Shown: positions 56,069 through 64,000 of the stretch, one piece after another
How positions within the stretch are numbered: the first letter of the stretch is position 1
Layout of the letters: every line of letters begins with the position of its first letter
DNA from: Haliea sp964022665
GTDB lineage: Bacteria; Pseudomonadota; Gammaproteobacteria; Pseudomonadales; Halieaceae
Length of the DNA: 64,000 nt
Direction: 5' to 3'
Assembly: GCA_964022665.1 (NCBI GenBank)
Contig: CAXIDF010000020.1
Span: forward strand, 3,967-67,966
The notes under the pieces: model-generated
What the model was told of the DNA's origin: nothing
Database searches by the model: none
The model's input: only the letters and a program-made list of their open reading frames with translations
Program-made: the position numbers and the translations under genes

Positions 56069-56090
56069 GTGTTATAGTTAAATATAACAC
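56069..56090. promoter_or_regulatory. Perfect palindrome GTGTTATA-N6-TATAACAC, candidate GntR/YtrA operator
   Basis: GTGTTATA (56069-56076) and TATAACAC (56083-56090) are perfect inverted arms around a 6-base AT-rich spacer. It lies 22 bases before the first gene of an operon whose second gene is a YtrA-type GntR regulator; members of that group bind palindromes with GTGT...ACAC ends at their own promoters. An AT-rich -10 region would lie inside it. It is the only such palindrome noticed in the window. Confidence 0.7.
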
Positions 56091-56111
56091 CATAGCAATG
56101 AGGCGAAAGCC

Positions 56112-56984
56112 ATGTTCACCTCGAATTCCGTCCGCCATCCCTGGCAGCGCACGTTGACCAGTCTGTCTGCGCGTCGCGCTGTGTTCAGCCTCTGCCTGCT
56201 GTTGTTCCTGCCTGCGGTGGTCAGTGCCGGGGAGAGTCCGGACGTGGTGCGGGTCACCGGGTTCGATGTCCGCAACGTGGAAGTACAGGGTGCGGTCGAC
56301 GTGGAGATCAGTCAGGGCGCCACCGCAGAGTTGCTGGTTCGGGGTAGCCCGGCCAGCTTGAGCCCGGAGCCTTTTCATGTGCGCGGTCAAACGCTGGTGC
56401 TGGGCACGCCGGCGGGCAGCACGCAGGCTCTCGGTGGTGTCGCTTTCAAACTGACCCTGCCGACGCTGGAATCAGTGCTGATTGCCGGGTCTGGTGATGT
56501 CTTTGTACGTCCGCTGGAGGTTGCTACCTTTACATTGCGCATTGATGGCACGGGGGACGCTCATCTTTTTGCCCTGCGCGCTGAAAAAGCGCGCATAGAC
56601 ATGCGCGGGGCCGGCGATGTGCAGGTGGCTGAGCTCTCAGTGCCGCAACTGCAGTTGCGGCTATCCGGTGCAGGCGACATTCAACTCGGGCCCCTGCAAA
56701 CCGAATCACTCGAAGCCGTGGTCAACGGGGCAGGCGATATTGCCGCAGCCGGTGAAGGCCGAACCGCGGAGGTATCTGTCACCGTGGTGGGCTCCGGCGA
56801 TGTCGATTTCTCCGGGCTGGACATTGGTGAGGCGTATGTCACTGTGATCGGCTCCGGCGGCGTGCGGCTGGGGCCCAGCTCGCGGCTCCAGGCCACCATC
56901 ATGGGCAGCGGCGACATCACCTATGCCGGTGAGCCGGATATTGACCAGAACGTGATTGGCTCCGGCCAGCTACAGCAGGAATAA
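56112..56984 (+). CDS. Head GIN domain (DUF2807) secreted protein
   Basis: A 290-residue exported protein. The signal segment (about 20-38, AVFSLCLLLFLPAVVSAG) is followed by a DUF2807 domain: VEVQGAVDVEISQGATAELL at the start and then a chain of beta-strand repeats each with a G-[AST]-G-D motif (IAGSGDVFV, RGAGDVQVAEL, SGAGDIQLGPL, NGAGDIAAAG, GSGDVDFSG, GSGDITYAG). These form a right-handed beta-helix-like stack. The family is called putative auto-transporter adhesin but the function is unknown. It is the first gene of the GntR-ABC operon and lies just after the palindrome. Confidence 0.82.
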   Translation: MFTSNSVRHPWQRTLTSLSARRAVFSLCLLLFLPAVVSAGESPDVVRVTGFDVRNVEVQGAVDVEISQGATAELLVRGSPASLSPEPFHVRGQTLVLGTPAGSTQALGGVAFKLTLPTLESVLIAGSGDVFVRPLEVATFTLRIDGTGDAHLFALRAEKARIDMRGAGDVQVAELSVPQLQLRLSGAGDIQLGPLQTESLEAVVNGAGDIAAAGEGRTAEVSVTVVGSGDVDFSGLDIGEAYVTVIGSGGVRLGPSSRLQATIMGSGDITYAGEPDIDQNVIGSGQLQQE

Positions 56985-56988
56985 GCCG

Positions 56989-57354
56989 GTGCAGTGGCAC
57001 GACGAGCAGCCCATCTATCGACAACTGCGTGACCTCGTTGTGGAGCGGATCATGGACGGCTCTTTTGCGGAGGGTGACGCGGTGCCTTCGGTGCGCCAGG
57101 TGGCAAGCGACTACCGCATTAATCACCTCACGGTGGCCAAGGCCTACCAGGAACTGGTGGAAACGGGCCTGCTGGAGAAGCGCCGCGGGTTGGGGATGTA
57201 CGTTACCGTTGGTGCCCGCTCGGCACTGACTGCCGATGAGCAGGCACGCTTTTTTGCCAGGGAGTTGCCGGCGTTTGCCGAGCGGGTGCGTAACCTGGGC
57301 CTGGATATCCAGCAGGTGGCCACGCGCCTGCTGCAAGAGGGAGAGGGGAAATGA
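56989..57354 (+). CDS. GntR-family (YtrA subfamily) regulator
   Basis: A 121-residue transcription factor. GTG at 56989 is the start, five bases after the DUF2807 stop. It begins WHDEQPIYRQLRDLVVERIM, followed by DGSFAEGDAVPSVRQVASDY and the recognition helix INHLTVAKAYQELVETGLLE with wing KRRGLGMYV. The short C-terminal tail without an effector domain defines the YtrA subfamily, which controls linked ABC transporters, often in answer to cell-wall or envelope stress. Its stop overlaps the ATPase start (ATGA). Confidence 0.9.
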   Translation: MQWHDEQPIYRQLRDLVVERIMDGSFAEGDAVPSVRQVASDYRINHLTVAKAYQELVETGLLEKRRGLGMYVTVGARSALTADEQARFFARELPAFAERVRNLGLDIQQVATRLLQEGEGK

Positions 57355-58214
57355 CAAGTGTTGTAGAGGCGCGGGGGCTGCAGCGTCGGTTTGGTCACCA
57401 GCAGGCGGTCGCCGGTGTCGACCTGCAGTTGGAAGCGGGTTCTGTGCTCGGCCTGATCGGGCCGAACGGCGCGGGGAAAACTACGCTGCTGCGCTCGCTG
57501 CTGGGGCTCACCCACTGCAAGGGGGAGCTGACGATACTGGGTGTTGATCCGCGGCGAGACCCTGCGCGGCTGATGCAGGAAGCCTGTTTTATCGCCGATA
57601 CCGCCGTCCTGCCGCGCTGGATGCGGGTGGATGAATTGCTGGACTATACCGCCGGTGTTCACCCCCGCTTCAACCGGGCGCATGCGGTACAACTGTTGGC
57701 CGCTACCGAAGTGGGTCTGCGGCGGCGCATCGGTGAGCTTTCGAAGGGCATGACTGTGCAGCTGCATCTCGCGCTGGTCATGGCAATCGATGCGCGGTTG
57801 CTGATTCTCGACGAGCCCACGCTGGGCCTCGATATCCTGTTCCGCAAGCAGTTTTTTGAGCAGCTACTGAATGATTACTTCGACGAGGAGCGCACCATCA
57901 TCATTTCTACCCATCAGGTGGAAGAGGTGGAGAATATTCTCACCCACGTCATGTTCATGAACCGTGGGCGCACGCTGCTCTGTGACTCCATGCTGGCCGT
58001 GGAAGAACGTTACGTCGAACTGCGCGCTGTCGGCGAGGCTGCGACCCGCGCGGCCGGTATCCCGCACCTGGGCCAGCGGCCTCTGCTCGGGGGCAAGGCG
58101 CTTATTTACGAGGATGTGAACCGGGAATTGCTCGCGCCGCTGGGTGACTTGCGCACGCCGGCGCTGGCGGATCTGTTTGTGGCCAAGGTGGCTGAGGACA
58201 ATGCGCATGACTGA
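57351..58214 (+). CDS. ABC transporter ATPase (YtrB-like)
   Basis: A 287-residue ATPase with Walker A GPNGAGKTT, signature LSKGMTVQLHLALVMA (an LSKGM variant common in this group), Walker B LLILDEPTLGLD and H-loop ISTHQVEE. The C-terminal 70 residues are outside the core. It overlaps the regulator by four bases and the permease start by eight. Exporter with the ABC-2 type permease that follows; substrate unknown. Confidence 0.9.
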   Translation: MTSVVEARGLQRRFGHQQAVAGVDLQLEAGSVLGLIGPNGAGKTTLLRSLLGLTHCKGELTILGVDPRRDPARLMQEACFIADTAVLPRWMRVDELLDYTAGVHPRFNRAHAVQLLAATEVGLRRRIGELSKGMTVQLHLALVMAIDARLLILDEPTLGLDILFRKQFFEQLLNDYFDEERTIIISTHQVEEVENILTHVMFMNRGRTLLCDSMLAVEERYVELRAVGEAATRAAGIPHLGQRPLLGGKALIYEDVNRELLAPLGDLRTPALADLFVAKVAEDNAHD

Positions 58215-59322
58215 TAGCAAAAGCCAACGCTGGTTCTCACTGGTGCAGCGCGAATTGCGCGAGTACCGTGTCTCACTGGTCTGGACGCCGCTGGCGACCG
58301 CGGTGCTGCTCTCGTTGCTGATGTTGGCGGGCCTGTTTGTTGCCAACCAGTTCAGTTATCTCGGCGAGGTGGTGCTCGATGCGATCACCCAGACGCCGGA
58401 TACAGACGGATTGAACCTGAATGTGCAGGTGTCTATCGATGAAGACGGCAATCGCGTCACGGAAATCATCACGCGCAGCACAGAGGCCACTCCGGCCGGC
58501 GCTGAACCGCTGCGCCAGGACTATCAAGTTACGCCGGCACCGGAGCTGGCGGACGAGCACTTCTGGCAGTTCTCCTCTGATTGGCGCTTCAACCCGGCGG
58601 TCCCGGCAGATGTGCCGGGTGATGCGACAGATTCCCCCGCCGACCCGATAACCAGCCTGCACCCGCTGCTCTACGGCGTGCACGCCATCATGCTGCTGGT
58701 GTTGCTGCTGGTGAGTGTGAACTACCTGCAGGGTTGTCTGTATATCGATCGCAAGGACCGCAGTATCCTGTTCTGGAAATCCATGCCTGTATCGGCCTGG
58801 GAGGAGGTGCTGGCCAAGCTTTCGGTGGCTTTGCTGGTGGCGCCGGCCTTGTTCATCGCAGCGTCCGTGCTGACGCAGTGGGCCATGCTACTGGTGGCGC
58901 TGGTGCTGTCCTCCCGGATACAGGTGGATGCACTGGGCGTAGTGCTGGCGAATGTGCAGATAGGCCGCGTATTGCTGGATCAGGTGCTCGGCTGGCTGGC
59001 CAGCGCGCTCTGGGCGCTGCCGCTCTATGCCTGGATCATGCTCGCCTCCGCCGGGGCGCGCCGTTCGCCCGCACTGCTCGCCGCAACGCCTCTGGTGGTG
59101 CTGGCTCTGCTGGAAGCGGTCCTGTTGGGGTCGCAGTTCTTCATTGAGACGCTCTGGGCGCGCATCCCCGCGTTGGCGCCTCAGGGTGCCAGTGGCGGGT
59201 TTTTCCTGCAGGGTCTGCCTTGGCAGGGCAGCGGGTTCCTCGCCGTGGTCGCGGGCCTGGTGGTTGCCGGCCTGCTGCTGTGGGCCTGTGTCTGGCTGCG
59301 TCGCAATCGCTGGGAGCTGTGA
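58207..59322 (+). CDS. ABC-2-type permease of the GntR-linked exporter
   Basis: A 371-residue inner-membrane protein with an N-terminal membrane segment (TPLATAVLLSLLMLAGLFVA), a large extracytoplasmic loop with TPDTDGLNLNVQVSIDEDGN, and five further membrane segments. ATG 58207 is chosen; another at 58201 is close. The gene is the last of the DUF2807-GntR-ATPase-permease operon. A CGCCAC-N7-GTGGCG hairpin (59366-59384) about 40 bases after the stop may end transcription, though without a T-run. Confidence 0.85.
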   Translation: MTDSKSQRWFSLVQRELREYRVSLVWTPLATAVLLSLLMLAGLFVANQFSYLGEVVLDAITQTPDTDGLNLNVQVSIDEDGNRVTEIITRSTEATPAGAEPLRQDYQVTPAPELADEHFWQFSSDWRFNPAVPADVPGDATDSPADPITSLHPLLYGVHAIMLLVLLLVSVNYLQGCLYIDRKDRSILFWKSMPVSAWEEVLAKLSVALLVAPALFIAASVLTQWAMLLVALVLSSRIQVDALGVVLANVQIGRVLLDQVLGWLASALWALPLYAWIMLASAGARRSPALLAATPLVVLALLEAVLLGSQFFIETLWARIPALAPQGASGGFFLQGLPWQGSGFLAVVAGLVVAGLLLWACVWLRRNRWEL

Positions 59323-59365
59323 CCAGGCCCCCGTCTGCTGCGCGGGTTCTGCTGCTGCGAACGTC

Positions 59366-59405
59366 CGCCACGACTCGAGTGGCGCAAATAATTCATAAAA
59401 TGAAT
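59366..59405. promoter_or_regulatory. Hairpin and ATTCAT-AAA-ATGAAT palindrome upstream of aceA
   Basis: CGCCAC/GTGGCG (59366-59384, 7-base loop) is followed by the perfect palindrome ATTCATaaaATGAAT (59391-59405) in an AT-rich stretch. The first could terminate the ABC operon; the second could be a regulator site in the aceA promoter. A TAAGAT -10-like box lies at 59451-59456. Confidence 0.45.
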
Positions 59406-59492
59406 AGTAAAAATACTTTCTATTTATTTCAATTATGGGCGGCTGATGGCTAAGATGCGCTGCATACCCACTTCGCAAGACAGAGGCCAGCC

Positions 59493-61091
59493 ATGTCAGA
59501 CTACCTGAAAGACGTCGAATCCTTTGCTGCACTGCGCGCTGCGCAGGGTGGCACCTGGGACAATATCCATCCCGAATACGCCGCGCGCATGAAGCACCAG
59601 AACCGCTTCCGCACCGGCCTGGACATTGCGCGCTACACGGCGGGCATCATGCGTCGCGACATGGCCGAGTACGATGCCGACAGCAGTCAGTACACGCAGT
59701 CGCTGGGTTGCTGGCATGGCTTTATCGGTCAGCAGAAGCTGATTGCCATCAAGAAGCACCACGGCACGACCAACAAGCGCTACCTGTACCTGTCCGGCTG
59801 GATGATTGCCGCGCTGCGCAGTGAGTTCGGCCCGCTGCCCGACCAGTCCATGCACGAGAAGACCTCCGTGCCGGCGCTGATTGAAGAGCTGTACACTTTC
59901 CTGCGCCAGGCAGACGCGCGTGAACTCGGCCATCTTTACCACGACCTCGACGCGGCGCGTGCTGCCGGTGACGAGGTGCGGGAAAAGGCGCTGGTTCAGG
60001 CCATCGACAACTACGAAACACATGTGGTGCCGATCATTGCCGACATCGACGCGGGCTTCGGTAACGAAGAGGCCACCTACCTGCTGGCAAAGCGGATGAT
60101 CGAGGCGGGTGCCTGTGCCATTCAGATTGAGAACCAGGTGTCCGATGCCAAGCAATGTGGTCACCAGGACGGTAAGGTGACGGTGCCGCACGAAGACTTC
60201 CTGGCCAAGATCAACGCCGTGCGTTACGCCTTCCTCGAACTGGGTGTCGACGATGGCGTCATCGTGGCTCGCACCGACTCACTGGGTGCTGGCCTCACGC
60301 AGAAGATCCCGGTGTCTCGTGACCCGGGCGACCTCGCACACAAGTACAACGCCTTCCTGCAAACGGACGTAGTGGAGAGTGCTGAAGACGTGCGTGAAGG
60401 CGACGTCATCATCAAGCAGGACGGCAAACTGGTGCGCCCGGTACGCCTGCCCAATGGCCTGTACCGTTTCAAGGACGGCACTGGCGAAGCACGCTGTGTG
60501 CTCGACTGCATCACCAGCCTGCAGAGTGGCGCCGACCTGCTCTGGATCGAGACCGAAAAGCCGCACGTGGGCCAGATTGGTGCCATGGTTGACGAGATCC
60601 GCAAGGTCATCCCCAACGCCAAACTGGTGTACAACAACTCACCGTCCTTCAACTGGACGCTGAACTTCCGCCAGCAGGTGTTTGATGCCTGGAGTGCCGA
60701 GGGCAAGGACGTGTCAGCCTACGAGCGCGAGAAACTGATGAGCGCGGAATACGACGCCACGGATCTGGGCCAGGAAGCGGATCGCCGTATCCAGACCTTC
60801 CAGGCGGATGCGGCGCGTGAAGCGGGCATTTTCCACCACCTCATCACGCTGCCCACCTACCACACGGCGGCCCTGTCTACCGACAATCTGGCCAAGGGGT
60901 ACTTCGGTGAGGAGGGTATGCTGGCCTACGTGCAGGGTGTACAGCGCAAGGAAATCCGCCAGGGAATCGCCTGCGTCAAGCACCAGGATATGGCCGGCTC
61001 CAACATGGGCGACGACCACAAGGAGTACTTTGCCGGTGAAGCTGCGCTCAAGGCAGGCGGCAAAGACAACACCATGAACCAGTTCGGCTGA
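59493..61091 (+). CDS. aceA: Isocitrate lyase
   Basis: First enzyme of the glyoxylate bypass, splitting isocitrate to glyoxylate and succinate for growth on acetate or fatty acids. The 532-residue product is the long Pseudomonas-type form. The catalytic region reads VSDAKQCGHQDGKVTVPHED with C222 in the KxCGH motif, and the metal-binding PIIADIDAGFGN and VARTDS segments are present. Length is about 530 as in long AceA. Monocistronic; the upstream AT-rich region contains a palindrome that may bind a regulator. Confidence 0.96.
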   Translation: MSDYLKDVESFAALRAAQGGTWDNIHPEYAARMKHQNRFRTGLDIARYTAGIMRRDMAEYDADSSQYTQSLGCWHGFIGQQKLIAIKKHHGTTNKRYLYLSGWMIAALRSEFGPLPDQSMHEKTSVPALIEELYTFLRQADARELGHLYHDLDAARAAGDEVREKALVQAIDNYETHVVPIIADIDAGFGNEEATYLLAKRMIEAGACAIQIENQVSDAKQCGHQDGKVTVPHEDFLAKINAVRYAFLELGVDDGVIVARTDSLGAGLTQKIPVSRDPGDLAHKYNAFLQTDVVESAEDVREGDVIIKQDGKLVRPVRLPNGLYRFKDGTGEARCVLDCITSLQSGADLLWIETEKPHVGQIGAMVDEIRKVIPNAKLVYNNSPSFNWTLNFRQQVFDAWSAEGKDVSAYEREKLMSAEYDATDLGQEADRRIQTFQADAAREAGIFHHLITLPTYHTAALSTDNLAKGYFGEEGMLAYVQGVQRKEIRQGIACVKHQDMAGSNMGDDHKEYFAGEAALKAGGKDNTMNQFG

Positions 61092-61109
61092 GCGTCAGGC
61101 CGAACACCC

Positions 61110-62315
61110 TCACGGCCCGAAAGGGTCGTCCACGGAACGGGCCGGCTGGGTAAACCAGCGCGGCCCGTTTTCCGTCATGTAGAAGTGGTCTTCAAGGCGC
61201 ACGCCAAACGCATCCGGCACACAGATCATCGGCTCATTGCTGAAACACATGCCAGGCGCCAGCGGCGTGCTGTTGTCGCGCACCAGGTAGGGCCACTCGT
61301 GAATGTCCAGGCCGATGCCGTGGCCGGTGCGGTGCGGCAGTCCGGGTAGCTGGTAGTCCGGGCTCAGGCCACCGGCGGCCAGCACGGCACGTGCGGCGTC
61401 ATCCACGCTGCCGCAACTGGCGCCAATCTGCGCCGCCTCGAATGCCGCCTGCTGCGCGGCTTTTTCCAGGTTCCAGATCTCACGTTGTTGCGCATTGGGT
61501 TCACCCAGCACGTAGCTGCGTGTGATGTCGGAAATGTAGCCGTGCAGCTGACAGCCGGTGTCGATCAACACCATATCGCCCTCGTCCAGTGACTTGGGCT
61601 GTGCAACGCCGTGCGGGAACGCGCTATCCGGACCAAACAGCACAATGCAGAAATACGAACCTGCGGGTGCCCCGACACGCTTGTGCGCCTCGTGGATGAA
61701 GGCGGTCACCTCGCCGGTGGTAATGCCCGGGCGCAGGATGCGTGCCACCGCACGGTGCACCTCCAGTGTCATATCCTTGGCGCGCTGCATCAGGGCCAGC
61801 TCCGCCGCTGACTTCTGCATGCGACAGCCGGCGGTAATCGGCGTGGCACTTTGCACGCGGCACTGCGGTGCAGCCTGTTGCAGGCCATCGACGATGAAGA
61901 ACGGTGCGGATTCATCCACGCCCAGCGTCGTGACCTGCATGTCCCCCAGCAGCTGTGCACAGAGCCGGTAGGGGCTTTCATGCTCTTCCCAGCAGTGCAC
62001 CTCGCCAGGCACCCGCAGAAAGCCCTGCAGCGTGCCCAGCTCAAAGGCCGGTGCGATGTACCGTGGCTCGCCCTGCGCCGGAATCAATGCCCCCACCATG
62101 CGCTCGCTGGGCGACCAGCGCGTACCGGTGAAATACAGCAGGTTGGTGCCGGCATTCAGGTACAGGGCATCCAGCCCGGCAGCCTGCATCAGCTGTTGGG
62201 CCTGCTGCAGCCGCGCTGCGAACTCCGCGTCGCCGATGGGTTCTGCGCCGGCGCTCATATCCTGCAGCCGGGCGAGTTCAGTGACGGCGTCAGAGCCGCC
62301 GATACCTCGAGTCAT
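61110..62315 (-). CDS. M24-family Xaa-Pro-type aminopeptidase
   Basis: A 401-residue metallopeptidase with N-terminal creatinase-like domain (about 20-165) and C-terminal pita-bread catalytic domain. Metal ligands are VLIDTGCQLHGYISDITRSY (two Asp), GLPHRTGHGIGLDIHEWPY (His), FSNEPMICVP (Glu) and GVRLEDHFYM (Glu). Such enzymes cleave Xaa-Pro bonds or act as creatinase-like hydrolases. The start at 62315 follows GAGGAG. It is divergent from the HxlR regulator gene (91 bases apart) and convergent with aceA. Confidence 0.88.
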   Translation of the reverse strand: MTRGIGGSDAVTELARLQDMSAGAEPIGDAEFAARLQQAQQLMQAAGLDALYLNAGTNLLYFTGTRWSPSERMVGALIPAQGEPRYIAPAFELGTLQGFLRVPGEVHCWEEHESPYRLCAQLLGDMQVTTLGVDESAPFFIVDGLQQAAPQCRVQSATPITAGCRMQKSAAELALMQRAKDMTLEVHRAVARILRPGITTGEVTAFIHEAHKRVGAPAGSYFCIVLFGPDSAFPHGVAQPKSLDEGDMVLIDTGCQLHGYISDITRSYVLGEPNAQQREIWNLEKAAQQAAFEAAQIGASCGSVDDAARAVLAAGGLSPDYQLPGLPHRTGHGIGLDIHEWPYLVRDNSTPLAPGMCFSNEPMICVPDAFGVRLEDHFYMTENGPRWFTQPARSVDDPFGP

Positions 62316-62406
62316 GGGATCTCCTCATTGGCGTTCGCGAGGCGGTCGTTTATGCTCACCGCAACGGGTGGGATCATAACTGCAGGGCATGCAGGGGGAA
62401 AGGGCG

Positions 62407-62940
62407 ATGCGTTGGACCGAGATTGATCAGCAGTTGTGTTCCGTGGCGCGCGCGCTGTCGGTGGTGGGTGAGCGCTGGACACTGCTTATCCTGCGGGATG
62501 CCTTCCTGGGTACGCGGCGCTTCGAGCAGTTTCAGCACAATCTCGGCATCACGCGGCATCGGCTCTCCGAGCGCCTCAGCAAACTGGTGGATCAGGGGGT
62601 GCTGGTGAAGGTGCCCTACAACGAGCGCCCGCTGCGCCATGAGTACCGTCTTACGCGCAAGGGGCTGGGCCTGTATCCGGTTCTCATGAGCCTCGCCCGC
62701 TGGGGCGACGACTGGATGGCAGGAGAGGAGGGCGTTCCCCTGCAGTACGTGCACCGCAGTTGCGGTGAGGTCACTCGGCCGTTGCTGGCCTGCAGTGAGT
62801 GTGGTGAACCGCTGCGCCCGGAGGGCGTGATGCCACAGCCCGGCCCCTCTTTGCAGGCGATTGCCGATAATCTTGCGAGGGAGGGGCGCCGCGATGTGCC
62901 GATTCCCGAGCTGATCGGTCGTTCGCGGCCGCAGGAGTGA
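62407..62940 (+). CDS. HxlR-family transcriptional regulator
   Basis: A 177-residue winged-helix regulator. The ATG at 62407 follows GGGGGAAAGGG; a start at 62389 is possible but less well spaced. The core MRWTEIDQQLCSVARALSVV, VGERWTLLILRDAFLGTRRF and GITRHRLSERLSKLVDQGVL is typical HxlR. A C-terminal extension (about 115-177) has a Cys pair (LLACSECGEPL) that might bind metal. It is divergent from the M24 peptidase and upstream of a TonB receptor, so either could be its target. Confidence 0.85.
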   Translation: MRWTEIDQQLCSVARALSVVGERWTLLILRDAFLGTRRFEQFQHNLGITRHRLSERLSKLVDQGVLVKVPYNERPLRHEYRLTRKGLGLYPVLMSLARWGDDWMAGEEGVPLQYVHRSCGEVTRPLLACSECGEPLRPEGVMPQPGPSLQAIADNLAREGRRDVPIPELIGRSRPQE

Positions 62941-62950
62941 AACAGCCTGC

Positions 62951-62985
62951 GCGGACTCGGTGAACCTCAAAGCGGATTCGGTGAA
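62951..62985. repeat. 21-bp-spaced direct repeat upstream of TonB receptor
   Basis: GCGGACTCGGTGAA (62951-62964) and GCGGATTCGGTGAA (62972-62985) differ by one base and start exactly 21 bases apart, two helical turns. They lie 84 bases ahead of the receptor start, in the promoter region, and resemble paired binding sites of a transcription factor. Confidence 0.75.
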
Positions 62986-63068
62986 ATTGTAACATTCCTG
63001 CTCTCTTCAATTTTCGGGGTAAGCAGCTAGACTCTTCGCATACCCATAAAAACAGAAGGACGCTCGCC

Positions 63069-64000
63069 ATGACCCCTTTCCGCAAAACACTGCTCGCCGC
63101 CGCTATCGTCGCTGCGCTGCCCGTAACCGCGTTCGCTCAGCTGGAGGAAGTGGTGGTGACAGCGACCAAACGCGAGGTTTCGGCGCAGGACCTCCCGTTT
63201 TCCATTAACGCCCAGTCTGAAGCTGACATCCGCCGACTGGGTGCAACCACGCTGGAGGACCTTTCGCGCAATGTGGCGGGTTTGGCAATTCAGAACCTCG
63301 GCCCGGGCCAGAGCCAGGTGTCCATTCGCGGCGTATCGGCAGGCCAGGTGGTTCGCGACCAGCCTGGGGTCAAGGAGCAGGTCGGGGTTTACCTCGACGA
63401 AACCGTGATCTCGCTGTCGCTGTTCACACCTGATCTCGACCTGTATGACTTGAACCGCGTGGAGACCCTGCGCGGCCCGCAGGGCACCCTGTTCGGTTCG
63501 GGCTCCGTCGGTGGGACCATTCGGTTTATCACCAACCAGCCTGATTTCGAAAATCTTGAAGGGTCTGTCGAGGCCAACCTCAACACCATTGAAGACGGTG
63601 ATATGGGTGGCCACTTCAAAGGCATGATCAACATCCCCATGAATGATCGGGCCGCTTTGCGCGTCGTTGGCTATGGCACGGAGTATGGCGGCTGGGTAGA
63701 TGCCCTGCGTGAAGGCGGGGGCATCAGCGAAGACGTTAACAGCGGCGGGCGCTATGGCGGCCGTATAGCGCTTGCTCTGCAGCCTACAGACAACCTCACC
63801 ATCACACCACGCGTGGTTTTCCAGAAAATTGAAACCGACGGTTTCAACCGCGAAGAGGTGTACAACCTGTTTGCCAACCCGTACACCACCACCCGCCCAC
63901 CCGTGCAGCTCGCTGAGCGCCAGCAGTACCTTCGTCTCGATGAGGCGTTCGAAGACGAGACGATGATCGCTGATCTGGTGGTCAACTGGAGCCTGGACGC
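63069..64000 (+). CDS. TonB-dependent outer-membrane receptor, N-terminal part
   Basis: The frame is open to the window end, giving the first 310 residues. The ATG at 63069 follows AGAAGGA. A signal peptide (LLAAAIVAALPVTAFAQ) precedes the TonB box-like EEVVVTATKR and the plug domain: DLPFSINAQSEADIRRLGAT, SIRGVSAGQV and RVETLRGPQGTLFGSGSVGG, then the first barrel strands. This is the vitamin/siderophore/carbohydrate-type TBDR family common in marine gammaproteobacteria. Substrate unknown; barrel and C-terminus lie beyond the window. Confidence 0.92.
   Translation, partial: MTPFRKTLLAAAIVAALPVTAFAQLEEVVVTATKREVSAQDLPFSINAQSEADIRRLGATTLEDLSRNVAGLAIQNLGPGQSQVSIRGVSAGQVVRDQPGVKEQVGVYLDETVISLSLFTPDLDLYDLNRVETLRGPQGTLFGSGSVGGTIRFITNQPDFENLEGSVEANLNTIEDGDMGGHFKGMINIPMNDRAALRVVGYGTEYGGWVDALREGGGISEDVNSGGRYGGRIALALQPTDNLTITPRVVFQKIETDGFNREEVYNLFANPYTTTRPPVQLAERQQYLRLDEAFEDETMIADLVVNWSLD

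Overview
The window is about 64 kb of GC-rich, densely coded chromosomal DNA from a Gram-negative gammaproteobacterium. The housekeeping backbone (tadA-mltF, purL, secDF, suhB-trmJ, iscRS-ndk-rlmN-pilW-rodZ-ispG-hisS-yfgM-bamB-der) is arranged much as in Pseudomonas and relatives. The accessory genes (flavin monooxygenases, an HsaA-like oxygenase, a D-aminoacylase-like amidohydrolase, a polyamine ABC importer, a BCCT transporter, isocitrate lyase, a TonB-dependent receptor) fit a marine, catabolically versatile lineage such as Halieaceae. That assignment is an inference from gene content and style, not a database result.

Layout: 1-6.2 kb holds the tail of an SDR oxidoreductase, a periplasmic L,D-transpeptidase and a DevBCA/MacAB-like exporter (ATPase, FtsX-type permease, HlyD adaptor). 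6.4-10.4 kb is a complete polyamine importer, potFGHI. 10.6-11.8 kb is a graveyard of three broken genes, followed by an orphan urea-type ABC binding protein. 12.9-18.6 kb carries a DMT exporter, YedI, two c-di-GMP phosphodiesterase-type proteins and a short MgtE. 18.8-30.9 kb is an accessory catabolic region: a Baeyer-Villiger monooxygenase, a Cys-rich secreted protein with a phospholipase-A2-like HD motif, an amidohydrolase operon with two small proteins, a divergent AraC regulator, a Coq4 homologue, Amt, and a TetR-FMO-hydrolase operon. 31-33 kb is a BCCT transporter overlapping a universal stress protein gene.

From 33.3 to 55.6 kb the core block runs almost without gaps. Its most striking feature is that iscR-iscS is followed directly by ndk, with no iscU, iscA, hscBA or fdx; cysE and yajC are also not at their common positions. 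rodZ is reduced to its cytoplasmic HTH and one membrane segment. From 55.6 kb come a group III truncated haemoglobin, a GntR/YtrA-type ABC operon preceded by a perfect palindrome that is a candidate autoregulatory operator, aceA, an M24 peptidase divergent from an HxlR regulator, and the start of a TonB-dependent receptor with a 21-bp-spaced direct repeat upstream.

No rRNA, tRNA, CRISPR array, insertion sequence, integrase or phage gene was recognised. No gene-free stretch exceeds about 300 bases. The largest gaps are 20466-20720 (a promoter region), 33066-33308 (only a small hairpin seen) and 6205-6441 (an AT-rich presumed promoter for the exporter operon).
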